NCBI GenBank assembly: GCA_024278755.1
Contig: JAJRSO010000067.1
Coordinates: 1-64,000, forward strand
Reading direction: 5' to 3'
Origin: Calditrichota bacterium
Lineage (GTDB): Bacteria > Calditrichota > Calditrichia > Calditrichales > Calditrichaceae
DNA length: 64,000 bases
Within the stretch, counting starts at the first letter, position 1, and every line of letters begins with the position of its first letter. This document shows positions 37,185 through 45,354 of the stretch, piece by piece. Under the pieces are notes generated by a model, which was not told the origin of the DNA, searched no databases, and saw nothing but the letters and a program-made list of their open reading frames with translations. The position numbers and the translations under genes are program-made.

Positions 37185-40181
37185 ATGACTACCGGAACCG
37201 CTAACCACGTTCAGCTGATTTTAAAAGAAAATGTTGTCGATGTTTCCGGTTCTCGTGTCCGGGAAGACGCCCAAAAATTTCTGCAAATCGAAACCGGCCG
37301 GGTAAAGTCGGCCAAAGTGTTTTCCATTCTGCACAACCTGACCCCGGCGCAGGTGGAAGCCTTTGCCAACGAATCCCTCAAAGATTCCATTCTGCACGAA
37401 GTGCGCATCAATACTCTGTATACAAATCCGGATTTTCAATCCCAGTTAGTAATTTCCAAACTGCCAGGGGTGACCGACGACGAAGGCGTTTCCGCGCAAA
37501 AAGCGCTGTGCGATTATTTCGATATGCCCTTCGATTACAGCCGGCAGATTATTTTCACCCACGAAATATTCTATTTTGAAAAAGAACTAAATCGGGCGCA
37601 ACTGGATTCCATTGCTTCGGAACTGCTGGGCAATCCGCTGATTAACCATTTTGAATTTGCCTTTGACGGCGCCATCCGTTTTGTGCCCCAAGTGCAGATG
37701 CGCGCGGACACATCCACGGAAACCATCAATATTTTTGTTTCCGATGAACAACTGCTCAGGCTGTCCAAAGACCTGCTGCTGGCGTTGGATTTAAAAGAGA
37801 TGCAGGCCATTCATAAGTATTTTAAAGATGAAAAAGTACAGGCGGCGCGTAAACAGGCGAGAATGCCCGAATTGCCCACGGACGCCGAGCTGGAAATTTT
37901 AGCCCAGACCTGGTCGGAACACTGCAAGCATAAAGAATTCAGCGCCAAGATTTCTTACAAAGATTTGGACACGGGCGAAGAGAAGGAAATCGATTCCCTG
38001 TTCAAAACCTACATTCAGGGCTCCACTAAAAAAATCACGGAACAACTTGCGGCCAAAGGCAAACACTGGCTGCTGAAAGTTTTTTCCGATAACGCCGGCG
38101 TGGTGCGCATCGACGACCGGCGGGTGTTTATCTGGAAAGTGGAAACCCACAACAGTCCCTCCGCGCTTGACCCTTACGGCGGCGCGCTGACCGGTATCGT
38201 GGGCGTGAACCGCGACCCGCTGGGCACGGGCGTCGGCGGCGGCAAGCTGCTGTTTAACACCAACGTACTCTGTTTCGGTTCGCCTTACTACAAAGGGGAA
38301 TTGTTGCCCGGTCAACTGCACCCGCGGCGCATAATGAGCGGCGTGGTGAAAGGCATCGAGGACGGGGGTAATAAATGCGGCATCCCCACGGTGAACGGTT
38401 CCATTGTTTTTGACGAACGCTACAGCGGTAAGCCGCTGGTCTTTGCCGGCACCGGCGCGGTAATGGACGCAAATTACAAAGGGGTGGATTCCTGGAACAA
38501 GCCCATCGACAACGGTGACCGCATCGTTATGGCCGGCGGCCGGGTGGGCAAAGACGGCATTCACGGCGCTACGTTTTCCTCAATGGAAATCGACGAGCAT
38601 TCCCCCCGTTCCGCCGTACAGATTGGCAGTCCCATCACCCAGAAAAATATGTCCGATTTTATGATTCGGGCCGCCAAAGAGGGTCTGATTAAAAGTTCCA
38701 CCGATAACGGCGCGGGCGGTTTGTCCTCTTCCATCGGCGAACTGGCCACCATCACGAGCGGCGCGGTGGTGGAACTGCACAAGGTGCCGCTGAAATACGC
38801 CGGACTCAAACCCTGGGAAATTTTCGTGTCCGAATCCCAGGAACGGATGAGCCTGGTGGTGGAAACACAAAACGTGGACGCCCTTTTCAAAAGGGCAGAA
38901 GAATATGAGGTGGAACTAACCGACATCGGCTATTTTAACAGCAGCGGATTTCTGGAAGTGCATTACGAAACCGAGCGTATCTGTTACCTGAATTTGGATT
39001 TCCTGCACGAGGGCGTACCCAAAAAACATCTCTTTGCCGAATGGCGGGCGCCCAGACTCAGCGAGCCCGCGTTGAAAAACGAGCTGGATTACAATCGGGT
39101 TTTGTTGGATTTACTCGGCGGCCTGAACATCTGCTCGCGTGAGCCGGTGATTCGCCGCTACGACCACGAAGTGAAAGGCAAGTCGGTGATTAAACCGCTG
39201 ATGGGCGCACAGGGCGTGGCCCCGCAGGACGCGGCCGTGATGCGGCTGGATTTTGAGTCCTGGGCCGGTCTGGCCATTGCCAACGGTATCCTGCCGCGCT
39301 ACGGCGACATCGACGCTTACGAAATGTCCGCCGGTTCCTTTGACGAAGCCCTGCGCGGCATCATTGCCGTGGGCGGCGAACTGCCGGACGAAACGAACGA
39401 AGCCAACGGCTTCTGGACCGTGAATGATAATTTTTGCGTGCCCGATTCCGTTTTCAACGAAGAGGGCAATCCCGACGGTCGCTACAAACTGGCCCAGTTG
39501 GTGCGGATGAACGAAGCGCTCTACGACAGTTCCACTTTTTTCAATATTCCCATGACTTCGGGTAAGGATTCGATGAAGAATGATTTCATTAAAGGCAAGG
39601 TTAAAATATCCGTGCCGCCGACGATTCTCTATTCGATGGTGGCTAAAGTGGCCGATGCGCGCAAAGTCGTCACTGCCGAGTTTAAGCAAGCCGGGGATTT
39701 GATTTATCTGGTGGGCAAAACCTACGACGAGTTGGGGGCTTCGGAATTTTACAAAATATTTGGCGAACTGGGCGCCAATGTGCCCCGTGTGCGCCGGGAA
39801 GAGGCGCGCCGGATTTACAAAAAAATGATGGGCGCCAACCGGCAAAGACTGATTGTTTCTGCGCACGATATTTCCGATGGCGGGCTGGCTGTGGCACTGG
39901 CGGAATCCGCTTTTGGCGGGGATTTCGGGGCCGTCATTGAATTGCCGGATGACAGGCTTAGCCTAAACGCCGCCCTGTTTGCCGAATCCCATTCCCGATT
40001 TGTGGTTTCCATTGCCCCGGAAAATAGGGAAATATTTGAAACGATTTTCGGTCCGGATGCGCAATTTTTGGGTTCGGTAAGCGCAACGAAAAAACTACAC
40101 ATTTCGAAAAACGGTAAAGCAATTATCCATTTGGAAATAGAAAAGATGCTCAACACCTGGCGCACCGGGCTGGAATTTTGA
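37185..40181 (+). CDS. purL: FGAM synthase large subunit, PurL with PurS-like N-terminus
   Basis: 998 residues, intermediate between small PurL (about 740) and the 1,300-residue fused form. It converts FGAR plus glutamine-derived ammonia to FGAM. The first 160 residues contain two PurS-like halves (SQLVISKLPGVTDDEG and the ending ELLGNPLINHFEF). Then come the linker EILAQTWSEHCKHKEFSAKI (as QTWSEHCKHKEFSAK), KVETHNSPSALDPYGGA, GGGNK-like EDGGNKCGIPTVNG and MTSGKDSMKN. No glutaminase domain is present; that is supplied by purQ downstream. No separate purS gene is needed. Confidence 0.95.
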   Translation: MTTGTANHVQLILKENVVDVSGSRVREDAQKFLQIETGRVKSAKVFSILHNLTPAQVEAFANESLKDSILHEVRINTLYTNPDFQSQLVISKLPGVTDDEGVSAQKALCDYFDMPFDYSRQIIFTHEIFYFEKELNRAQLDSIASELLGNPLINHFEFAFDGAIRFVPQVQMRADTSTETINIFVSDEQLLRLSKDLLLALDLKEMQAIHKYFKDEKVQAARKQARMPELPTDAELEILAQTWSEHCKHKEFSAKISYKDLDTGEEKEIDSLFKTYIQGSTKKITEQLAAKGKHWLLKVFSDNAGVVRIDDRRVFIWKVETHNSPSALDPYGGALTGIVGVNRDPLGTGVGGGKLLFNTNVLCFGSPYYKGELLPGQLHPRRIMSGVVKGIEDGGNKCGIPTVNGSIVFDERYSGKPLVFAGTGAVMDANYKGVDSWNKPIDNGDRIVMAGGRVGKDGIHGATFSSMEIDEHSPRSAVQIGSPITQKNMSDFMIRAAKEGLIKSSTDNGAGGLSSSIGELATITSGAVVELHKVPLKYAGLKPWEIFVSESQERMSLVVETQNVDALFKRAEEYEVELTDIGYFNSSGFLEVHYETERICYLNLDFLHEGVPKKHLFAEWRAPRLSEPALKNELDYNRVLLDLLGGLNICSREPVIRRYDHEVKGKSVIKPLMGAQGVAPQDAAVMRLDFESWAGLAIANGILPRYGDIDAYEMSAGSFDEALRGIIAVGGELPDETNEANGFWTVNDNFCVPDSVFNEEGNPDGRYKLAQLVRMNEALYDSSTFFNIPMTSGKDSMKNDFIKGKVKISVPPTILYSMVAKVADARKVVTAEFKQAGDLIYLVGKTYDELGASEFYKIFGELGANVPRVRREEARRIYKKMMGANRQRLIVSAHDISDGGLAVALAESAFGGDFGAVIELPDDRLSLNAALFAESHSRFVVSIAPENREIFETIFGPDAQFLGSVSATKKLHISKNGKAIIHLEIEKMLNTWRTGLEF

Positions 40182-40182
40182 T

Positions 40183-40371
40183 TTCCCCCTTAGCAAAGGG
40201 GGATAAAGGGGGTTGTTTGAAAGTACACTACAATCCTGAGCTAAAACAAAAATGTTGTAAAATAGAAAAAACGATTTTTTTGGTAATAGCAGAGAAAATA
40301 GAAGAATTAGAGAAGAAAACCCCTGTTAGCATCCCGATTTATCGGGGCTAACCCCCTTTTCTAAGGGGGAA
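40183..40371. mobile_element. Internally deleted DUF559 element, copy 1
   Basis: Left hairpin end ttccccct..gggggttgt, then an N-terminal remnant (KVHYNPELKQK) joined to the C-terminal end of the gene (VIAEKIEELEKK), then a right end split by a 28-base insert containing cccgatttatcggg. Almost all the nuclease core is gone, so this is a non-autonomous derivative. Confidence 0.75.
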
Positions 40372-40454
40372 TAGATGTTAGCATTACAGAAACTCGAGGC
40401 ACTATCGTCATTCCTTTTCCGCTAACGCGGAAATTCGGAATGACGACGGACCGT

Positions 40455-40488
40455 TTCCCCCTTAGCAAAGGGGGATAAAGGGGGTTGT
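40455..40488 (+). repeat. Solo hairpin end
   Basis: ttcccccttagcaaaggggg followed by ataaagggggttgt, with no inverted partner nearby. It is preceded by the ttccgctaacgcggaa palindrome unit (about 40416-40446), which also precedes the copies at 41509 and 41819. Confidence 0.7.
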
Positions 40489-40572
40489 TGTTAAGGGCGA
40501 AACAATCTGGGTTAAAACAAACGAAAAAGGTTTTATCGGCAATTGGCTCTTGGAAATAAACAAAGGAAGTAA

Positions 40573-41388
40573 ATGAAAAAAATAAAATCACTCATACTTA
40601 CCGGCTACGGCATCAACTGCGAAGAAGAAATGGCCGCGGCTTATGAGCTGGCCGGGGCGGATGCGCGTATTGTTCATTTAAGCGATATTTTCGCCGACCG
40701 GATTGCCATTCACGATTATCAAATCCTTAATTTCCCGGGCGGATTTTCTTTTGGCGACGATTTGGGTTCGGCCAAGGTGCTGGGCAATAAATTCAAATTC
40801 AAGCCAATGGCTTCCGGCAAACGTTTTATGGACGAGCTGCAACAATTCCTTTCTGACGGCAAATATATTCTGGGTGTGTGCAACGGCTTTCAGGCGCTGG
40901 TGAAAATGGGTCTGCTACCCAACACGGGCGGCAATTCTGATCAGGAAGCTACCCTCACGCACAACGATTCCGGCAAGTTCGAAGACCGCTGGGTACGGAT
41001 ACGAGTGAATGAAAAGGCGCGGACGCCGTACCTGAACGGACTGGATTTTTTCGACGTTCCCGTACGCCACGGCGAAGGTAAATTGATTTTTAAGGACGAA
41101 GAAATCCGTACCGCAGTGCTTAAGCAAAATCTGAATTGTTTGGAATACGTCGACAAGCAAGGTGACTCCACGGCGGAATATCCGCTCAATCCCAACGGCT
41201 CGGAACTGAACTGCGCCGGACTGACCGACCCGTCCGGGCAGGTGTTTGGCCTCATGCCGCATCCGGAAGCGTATCTGTCGCTGTACAATCATCCCGACTG
41301 GGGGAAAAAGAAACGGAAAAATCCCGATATTTCGGAAGAGGGGCAGGGGCTGGCACTGTTTAAAAATATTATTGAGAAATTAAAATAA
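40573..41388 (+). CDS. purQ: FGAM synthase glutaminase subunit
   Basis: 271 residues, class I glutamine amidotransferase. It opens with LTGYGINCEEEMAAAYELAG (GxNC-type PurQ signature) and NFPGGFSFGDDLGSAKVLGN, has nucleophile Cys103 in LGVCNGFQALVKMG and catalytic His/Glu in MPHPEAYL. Supplies ammonia to PurL. It is about 40 residues longer than the Bacillus-type PurQ and fits the larger PurL used here. Confidence 0.95.
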   Translation: MKKIKSLILTGYGINCEEEMAAAYELAGADARIVHLSDIFADRIAIHDYQILNFPGGFSFGDDLGSAKVLGNKFKFKPMASGKRFMDELQQFLSDGKYILGVCNGFQALVKMGLLPNTGGNSDQEATLTHNDSGKFEDRWVRIRVNEKARTPYLNGLDFFDVPVRHGEGKLIFKDEEIRTAVLKQNLNCLEYVDKQGDSTAEYPLNPNGSELNCAGLTDPSGQVFGLMPHPEAYLSLYNHPDWGKKKRKNPDISEEGQGLALFKNIIEKLK

Positions 41389-41508
41389 CGTGTCAATGGC
41401 CAAGAGCCGATTTCCAAGAGGGTATTTTGGATTTTGGATTATAAATGTTAAATGAAAATGGGATTCCTCTTTCCGCTGACGCGGTAATTCGGAATGACGA
41501 CGGACCGT
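41389..41508. repeat. Gap downstream of purQ with palindromic repeat unit
   Basis: Contains ttccgctgacgcggtaattcggaatgacgac (in two parts), the same 40-base unit that precedes hairpin ends at 40455 and 41819 and recurs at 42089-42120. No gene seen. Confidence 0.5.
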
Positions 41509-41734
41509 TTCCCCCTTCGCAAAGGGGGATAAAGGGGGTTGTTTGAAAGTACACTACAATCCTGAGCTAAAACAAAAGGCAAGAAATTTAAGAAACAACG
41601 CCACCTTCTCAGAGCGGGTTTTATGGAAATACTTAAAATCAGGTCATATAAAAGGATATCGGTTTTAACGGTAATTATAAATAAAATTAAAGAGATGCAG
41701 GGACAACCCCCTAACCCCCTTTTCTAAGGGGGGA
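41509..41734. mobile_element. Internally deleted DUF559 element, copy 2
   Basis: Left hairpin end, 37 codons of DUF559 N-terminus (KVHYNPELKQKARNLRNN, TFSERVLWKYLKSG), a premature TAA in the deletion joint (gatatcggttttaacgg), the short 3' remnant, and the right end acaaccccctaaccccctttt. Nearly identical to copy 3, which starts 310 bases downstream. Confidence 0.8.
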
Positions 41735-41818
41735 TAGATGGTGGCATTACAGAAACTCGAGGCGCTACCGTCTTTCCTCTTTCCGCTGACGCGGAAATTC
41801 GGAATGACGACAGACCGT

Positions 41819-42042
41819 TTCCCCCTTCGCAAAGGGGGATAAAGGGGGTTGTTTGAAAGTACACTACAATCCTGAGCTAAAACAAAAGGCAAGAAATTTA
41901 AGAAACAACGCCACCTTTTCAGAGCGGGTTTTATGGAAATACTTAAAATAGGTCAAATGAAAGGATATTGGTTTTAACGGTAATTATAAATAAAATTGAA
42001 GAGTTGCAGGGACAACCCCTTAACCCCCTTTATTAAGGGGGA
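41819..42042. mobile_element. Internally deleted DUF559 element, copy 3
   Basis: Same structure and same deletion joint as copy 2, with a few base differences (one base missing in the codons around tacttaaaataggtc). The two copies plus the intervening palindromic unit form a 310-base tandem pair. Confidence 0.8.
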
Positions 42043-42179
42043 TGGATGGTGGTATCCCGGGAAGTCCGTGATTCAGTGAATAGGATTCCTCTTTCCGCTG
42101 ACGCGGAAATTCGGAATGACGGGCAAAATTGGTTGTCTAGTAATTGGAAATTGGTTCTTGGAAATTTATAGAGGTAAAA

Positions 42180-43793
42180 ATGGAAAGCATAAAAATCAAA
42201 CGTGCGCTGATTAGCGTTTCGGATAAAACGGGCGTCGTGGCGCTGGCCAAAACCTTGGTCGGATTCAGCTGCGAGATTATTTCCACCGGCGGCACTAAAA
42301 AGGTGTTGCAGGACGCGGGTCTTGCGGTAACCGACATTTCAAAAGTCACCGGCAATCCCGAAGCCTTTGGCGGACGGATGAAAACCATTTCCTTCCAAAT
42401 CGAATCGGCGTTGTTGTTTGACCGTGAAGAGGACGCGGAAGAAGCGGAATCCCTGAACATCAAACCCATCGATATGGTGGTCTGCAATCTCTACCCCTTC
42501 GAACGGGTCAAACGGGACGGGGCGGATTTCGACACGCTGATTGAAAATATCGACATCGGCGGGCATACGATGGTGCGCGCGGCGGCCAAGAATTTCAAAT
42601 ATGTGGCCATTGCCACCGACCCGGCGGACTATCCGCAGTTGGTGGAAGAATTGCAAGCTAACAACGGCGCCCTTACTTACGACGCCCGCTTCAAACTGAT
42701 GCGCAAAGCCTTTAACGCCACCGCCGATTACGACGCGATGATTGCGTCCACAATGGATGAAACCGCCGGAGAACTGAGTGTGCGCCTGGCGTATGGTCAG
42801 GCCAAAGAGCTGCGCTATGGGGAAAATTCCCACCAGAACGCCTTTTTTCTGCGCCGCAACAGCGGGACGGATTCTTTCTACGACATCGAAGTGCTGCACG
42901 GCAAGGAATTGTCTTTTAACAATCTTATCGATATGAACAGCGCCATTGACGCGGTGCGCGACCTCAAACAATCCGGTTGCGCGGTGATTAAACACAACAA
43001 TCCCTGCGGACTCAGTTCGGGCATGGATCAGCGGCGGGTATTTGAACAGGCCTGGGCAGGCGACCCGCTTTCCGCTTTCGGTTCGGTGATTGCTTTTAAC
43101 CGGGAACTGACCGTAGAAGCGGCCGATTTTATGAATCTGGACGCGCCCAACAAGATACTGCGCAAATTTGTGGAAGTGATTGTGGCACCCTCTTTTACGG
43201 ATGAAACGCTGGATTACCTTTTCCAGCATAAAAATTTACGGGTGGTACAATTCGACCCCCAAAAGATTACGCCGACGTGTGATTACCGGGTGTTGCATAA
43301 TGCCCTGCTGGTGCAGAACGCGGATACCAGATTGTACGACAAAACCGAAACCGTAACCGTGCAGGCGCCGGATTTTAAAACGGACTTACTGGAATTCGGT
43401 TTGATTGCCGTGCGCCAGGTGAAATCCAATGCCATTGTGATTGTGCGCCAATTGGCCAACGGAGATTTTCAGTTATTGGGAATGGGCGCCGGGCAGCCCA
43501 ACCGGGTGAATTCAACCCAGATCGCCATCAGCCGGGCCAAGGAGAATCTGCGTTTATCCTTTAGCGGGGCTGCGGAACAACTGGAAAATTATATTAAAGA
43601 AGAAATGGGTAAAGCCATTCTGGTGTCGGACGCCTTTTTCCCGTTCCCGGATAATATTGAACTGGCGGCCGAGGCGGGCATTAAAAACATTTTTCAACCC
43701 GGCGGTTCCATCCGCGATAAATCGGTTATCGCCAAATGCGACGAGCTGGGCATTGGGATGGTGTTTACCGGGCTGCGGCACTTTAAACACTAA
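42180..43793 (+). CDS. purH: Bifunctional AICAR transformylase/IMP cyclohydrolase
   Basis: 537 residues; last two steps to IMP. N-terminal MGS-like cyclohydrolase domain (ALISVSDKTGVVALAKTL, EIISTGGTKKVLQDAG, VTGNPEAFGGRMKT), then the transformylase domain with RYGENSHQNAFF, KHNNPCGL and SDAFFPFPDNIE. The ATG at 42180 is preceded by GAGGTAAAA; an upstream ATG at 42144 would add 12 atypical residues from repeat DNA. Confidence 0.96.
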   Translation: MESIKIKRALISVSDKTGVVALAKTLVGFSCEIISTGGTKKVLQDAGLAVTDISKVTGNPEAFGGRMKTISFQIESALLFDREEDAEEAESLNIKPIDMVVCNLYPFERVKRDGADFDTLIENIDIGGHTMVRAAAKNFKYVAIATDPADYPQLVEELQANNGALTYDARFKLMRKAFNATADYDAMIASTMDETAGELSVRLAYGQAKELRYGENSHQNAFFLRRNSGTDSFYDIEVLHGKELSFNNLIDMNSAIDAVRDLKQSGCAVIKHNNPCGLSSGMDQRRVFEQAWAGDPLSAFGSVIAFNRELTVEAADFMNLDAPNKILRKFVEVIVAPSFTDETLDYLFQHKNLRVVQFDPQKITPTCDYRVLHNALLVQNADTRLYDKTETVTVQAPDFKTDLLEFGLIAVRQVKSNAIVIVRQLANGDFQLLGMGAGQPNRVNSTQIAISRAKENLRLSFSGAAEQLENYIKEEMGKAILVSDAFFPFPDNIELAAEAGIKNIFQPGGSIRDKSVIAKCDELGIGMVFTGLRHFKH

Positions 43794-43803
43794 AAGAAAA
43801 CTA

Positions 43804-43902
43804 TTCCCCCTTAGAAAAGGGGGGTAGGGGGTTGTGAATTCATATGAAAGGTTTAGGATATAATTGAAAAAACACCCCCCTTTGTCCCCCCTTGATAGGG
43901 GA
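43804..43902. mobile_element. Short gene-less hairpin-ended element
   Basis: Left end ttcccccttagaaaagggggg..gggttgt (shortened here) and right end aacacccccctttgtcccccc..gataggggag enclose about 36 bases including taggatataattgaaaaaa. A very similar element lies at 53198-53297, sharing the interior aggatata..gaaaaaacaccccc. Confidence 0.65.
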
Positions 43903-43968
43903 GCGCAGTTGGGTTGTGAACCAAAATCTAAAATTCAAAATTTAAAATTGCTTAAAGGGAGGTTAGTT

Positions 43969-45354
43969 TTGAATTGCATAGTAAATATAGTTACCCCTCA
44001 ACTGGAAAAAATCCATTCCGGTAAGGTGCGCGAAAGTTTCCGTGTGGACGCCCAGACGCGTCTGATTGTGGCCACGGACCGCCTGTCCAGTTTCGATAAC
44101 GTGCTGGAAACACCGGTGCCCGGCAAAGGCGCGGTGCTTAATCAATTGGCCGCCTTCTGGTTCGAAAACACCCGCGATATCATCGACAACCATTTTATTA
44201 AACTGGTAGACCCCAACGTATCGCTGGTGCGCGAGGCCACGCCCATCCGGGTGGAAATGATTGTGCGCGGCTACATCACCGGCTCGGCCTGGCGCGGGTA
44301 TCAAAAAGGCAAGCGGGCGCTGTCCGGCGCGGATATGCCCGAAGGAATGAAAAAGAATCAACCCTTCCCCACGCCCATTGTCACCCCAACCACCAAGGAA
44401 GACAGCGACCGTGAAATCAGTCCCAAAGAGCTGGTGGACGAAGGCTGGGTGTCCGCGGATATTTACAAGGCGATGGAAAAAGTGTCCCTTAAACTGTTCG
44501 AACGGGGCAGCGCGCTACTGGAGGAACGCGGTCTGATTCTGGTGGACACCAAGTACGAATTCGGTCTGATTGATAACAAACTGGTGCTGATTGACGAAAT
44601 ACACACCCCCGATTCTTCCCGTTTCTGGTCTAAAGAAAATTACGAAGCCGATCCGGACAACGCCGAGCAGTTGGACAAGGAATATGTCCGCAGCTACCTG
44701 ATGAAAAACAAAAAGGACGGCGTATATCCCAACACCCTGCCCGACGACGTGGTGCAGGAAACCACCCGCCGCTACCGCGATATTTACGGAATGATTACCG
44801 GCGAACTGCTGCCTCAAATCGATGAAAACGCCCAACTGCGTCTGCATACCAATCTGGTGAAACACAAAATCATTAAAGACGGATTTGTGGCCATTGTAAT
44901 GGGTTCCACTTCCGATTTGGACCACTGCAATAAAATGAAAGACATCATCGAAAAATACGATGTAAAAGTGGAACTGCGCGTCGTATCCGCCCATAAGAAC
45001 GGGGAAGATTTAGCTGCCGTAATTGCCGATTACAAAACCTCGCTGGAACCGGTGGCCGTGATTGCCGTGGCCGGGCGTTCCAACGGATTGGGCGGGGCGC
45101 TGGCCGCCAATCTGCCGGTGCCGGTCATCAGTTGTCCGCCGTTCGGTGATAAAACCGATTTGATGGTCAATATAAATTCTTCGCTGATGATGCCGTCCAA
45201 CACGCCGGCGGCTACGGTGGTAGACCCCAAAAACGCCGCCCTTCTGGCCCTGCGCAGTTTAAATCTGCCGCGCCTGCGGGAAGTGTTTACTAAGAAAATT
45301 GAAGCAATGAAACAGGACCTGCGCGAAGCGGATAAAACGGTGCGGGGTCGATAG
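43969..45354 (+). CDS. purCE: Fused SAICAR synthetase-AIR carboxylase (PurC-PurE)
   Basis: 461 residues. Residues 1 to about 300 are SAICAR synthetase (HSGKVRESFRVD, ATDRLSSFDNVLETPVPGKG, EMIVRGYITGSAWRGY, DTKYEFGL, VLIDEIHTPDSSRFW). Residues about 305-461 are a PurE domain (VAIVMGSTSDLDHCNKMKD, VSAHKN, VAGRSNGLGGALAANLPVPV, SCPPF), whose Gly/Ser-rich loop and SLMMPSNTP segment resemble the CO2-using class II PurE of animal PAICS. This explains the lack of purK. I chose the TTG at 43969, six bases after GGGAGG; an ATG at 43864 would translate repeat DNA. Confidence 0.9.
   Translation: MNCIVNIVTPQLEKIHSGKVRESFRVDAQTRLIVATDRLSSFDNVLETPVPGKGAVLNQLAAFWFENTRDIIDNHFIKLVDPNVSLVREATPIRVEMIVRGYITGSAWRGYQKGKRALSGADMPEGMKKNQPFPTPIVTPTTKEDSDREISPKELVDEGWVSADIYKAMEKVSLKLFERGSALLEERGLILVDTKYEFGLIDNKLVLIDEIHTPDSSRFWSKENYEADPDNAEQLDKEYVRSYLMKNKKDGVYPNTLPDDVVQETTRRYRDIYGMITGELLPQIDENAQLRLHTNLVKHKIIKDGFVAIVMGSTSDLDHCNKMKDIIEKYDVKVELRVVSAHKNGEDLAAVIADYKTSLEPVAVIAVAGRSNGLGGALAANLPVPVISCPPFGDKTDLMVNINSSLMMPSNTPAATVVDPKNAALLALRSLNLPRLREVFTKKIEAMKQDLREADKTVRGR

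Noticed and set aside
41509-42042. CRISPR-like repeat array
   Set aside because: Only two units of 310 bases, containing coding remnants and inverted ends; no short direct repeats with unique spacers.
42339-43229. 296-codon minus-strand frame opposite purH (and similar long frames opposite purL at 37899-38564 and 39111-39866)
   Set aside because: Antisense shadows of G+C-rich coding sequence; His/Gly/Ala/Val-rich, no motifs, and the plus-strand gene is certain.
43864-43968. N-terminal extension of purCE from the ATG at 43864
   Set aside because: It would translate the right end of a hairpin-ended repeat; the TTG at 43969 has a proper GGGAGG and gives a family-like N-terminus.
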